Below, piece by piece: positions 62,793-63,620 of a stretch of DNA of 63,620 bases. A model generated the notes under the pieces. It was not told the origin of the DNA, ran no database searches, and saw nothing but the letters and a program-made list of their open reading frames with translations. Location: the NCBI GenBank assembly GCA_031279975.1, contig JAITHL010000191.1:1-63620 (forward strand). Direction: 5' to 3'. Every line of letters starts with the position of its first letter. The first letter of the stretch is position 1. The position numbers and the translations under genes were made by a program. Source of the DNA: Treponema sp. GTDB lineage: Bacteria > Spirochaetota > Spirochaetia > Treponematales > Breznakiellaceae.

Positions 62793-63620
62793 AAAACGCT
62801 TTTTTTTAACGGCGCTCTTAATCGTATGCTTTTTTTTATACCCCGCCGCGCTTTTCGCGCAGGAGGCCCTTGAATCTTTTGAAGAAGAATACTATGACTT
62901 CCTTTCCCTGCAAGGACTGACAAAGCGTCCTGCCCTCAACTACCGCACCCTCTCAGATTCGGCGTGGAACATTGCCGCAGACAATGAAAACGGCGAAACG
63001 CCGCCCCATCCCTGGCAAAACCTTAATCTTGGAACAAAGCGGCGGCTTTTCGGCGAGGCGGCGTTCCGCGTATACGGCCCGGAACTGTTTATGTCCGGCA
63101 ATACCGCCGCGCCATACGGCCAGAACGACGGCGCGCTCTGGCAAGGCCGGGGCTTTAACGCGAGTTTTACCGGCGGCGTCCGCTTTGAGGGATATGGGGT
63201 TGAGCTGGCCTTTAAGCCGCGGCTTTCATTTTCCCAGAACGCGGCTTTTGAGTATATAACCCCCAATTATTCCGGCGCGATTTTTGCCGGTAAAGCAGAA
63301 ACATACGGGTATTACGGCATTCAAGGTATTGACGCGCCCCAGCGTTTCGGCGATGAGCCGTTTTTCGCCTGGGATTGGGGGGACAGCGAAGCCCGCTATA
63401 CCTGGAAAACGCTCACCGTTGGATTTGGAACGCAGGCCATTTGGCTGGGACCGGCTCAGATTAACCCAATTATCCACTCAAATAACGCGCCCTCCTATCC
63501 AAAACTCGATTTCGGTTTACGGCGACAGCGCATAACGCTTCCGTGGCTTGGCTGGCATATCGGCGATATTGAGGCACGCACCTGGTGGGGCTATCTTTCA
63601 GAGTCCGCATGGTTTGATAA
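62767..63620 (+). CDS. Wzi/capsule-assembly-like outer-membrane protein (3' end outside window)
   Basis: At least 284 residues. The ATG at 62767 lies inside wzt and is followed by a signal peptide (FFLTALLIVCFFLYPAALFA-Q). The mature part has aromatic, alternating beta-strand patterns and the stretch LGPAQINPIIHSNNAPSYPK, then LDFGLRRQRITLPW, resembling the Wzi capsule-attachment barrel family (WLGP and N-x-P-F-H-like motif). It would anchor or export surface polysaccharide at the outer membrane, fitting wzm and wzt upstream. No stop is reached before the window edge. Confidence 0.72.
   Translation, partial: MPKTRETVKKRFFLTALLIVCFFLYPAALFAQEALESFEEEYYDFLSLQGLTKRPALNYRTLSDSAWNIAADNENGETPPHPWQNLNLGTKRRLFGEAAFRVYGPELFMSGNTAAPYGQNDGALWQGRGFNASFTGGVRFEGYGVELAFKPRLSFSQNAAFEYITPNYSGAIFAGKAETYGYYGIQGIDAPQRFGDEPFFAWDWGDSEARYTWKTLTVGFGTQAIWLGPAQINPIIHSNNAPSYPKLDFGLRRQRITLPWLGWHIGDIEARTWWGYLSESAWFD

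Overview
The window is GC-rich chromosomal DNA from a spirochaete, most likely a treponeme-type member of Treponemataceae/Breznakiellaceae. Pointers are a cytidylate kinase fused to ribosomal protein S1, a GreA with a giant N-terminal extension, RarA with a second C-terminal domain, abundant TPR proteins, spirochaete-type lipoproteins, and a NusG-like/CapD/DegT/molybdenum-hydroxylase neighbourhood that I recall from other treponemes. The species is inferred from gene content only. There are no tRNAs, CRISPR arrays or prophage genes that I can see.

Layout. 1-410: end of an IS110-family element running off the left edge, with its upstream non-coding segment. 414-5592: YkgJ-type Cys-cluster protein, then mltG-dnaG-rpoD with overlapping stops and starts. 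5797-7210: a coiled-coil/zinc-ribbon protein and the RNase P RNA gene. 7475-16604: TPR membrane protein, the rod-shape operon mreB-mreC-mreD-mrdA-rodA and a radical SAM/DUF2344 fusion. 16605-16930: convergent spacer with a repeat fragment and a terminator. 16931-25934 (minus strand): recA, then scpA-scpB-rluB-(cmk-rpsA)-bEBP-TPR-lipoprotein. 26238-30612: prs (plus), then dtd, two TPR proteins and rpe (minus). 30641-39944 (plus): a canonical promoter, TPR gene, long greA, a VWA/PQ-repeat/FHA-like membrane protein, a diverged family-4 uracil-DNA glycosylase and priA. 40186-46131: chorismate mutase and a membrane protein (minus); SPFH-like protein, outer-membrane protein, lipoprotein and the rarA fusion (plus). 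46330-48834 (minus): a SPOR-domain envelope protein and a small exported protein. 48954-55748 (plus): specialised NusG paralogue, CapD-like dehydratase, DegT-like aminotransferase and a three-gene molybdenum-hydroxylase-like set. 56054-63620 (plus): aroB, an Omp85-like protein and a polysaccharide export cluster (Wzm-like permease, Wzt-like ATPase, Wzi-like outer-membrane protein cut by the right edge), with an AAA-ATPase/PD-(D/E)XK gene inserted between permease and ATPase.

How it fits together. Much of the window is core growth machinery: replication initiation and restart, primary sigma factor, RNA processing, chromosome condensation, recombination, cell elongation and translation. Envelope genes surround it: peptidoglycan synthesis and cleavage, SPOR, OMP assembly, lipoproteins and polysaccharide export. 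The NusG paralogue heading the sugar genes suggests processive antitermination of a surface-glycan operon.

Most interesting items: (i) the molybdenum-hydroxylase-like proteins keep family architecture but have lost the usual molybdopterin-binding glycine motif; (ii) a family of non-coding elements bounded by TGTCAACAACTTAA/TTAAGTTGTTGACA in three intergenic spacers; (iii) a separate REP-like family built on GCGCTGATTAA; (iv) the VWA/FHA-like protein with about 14 PQ-rich repeats; (v) an internal ribosome-binding site in cmk-rpsA that would yield free S1; (vi) the AAA/nuclease gene splitting wzm and wzt; (vii) a possible bridge-RNA region upstream of the IS110 transposase.
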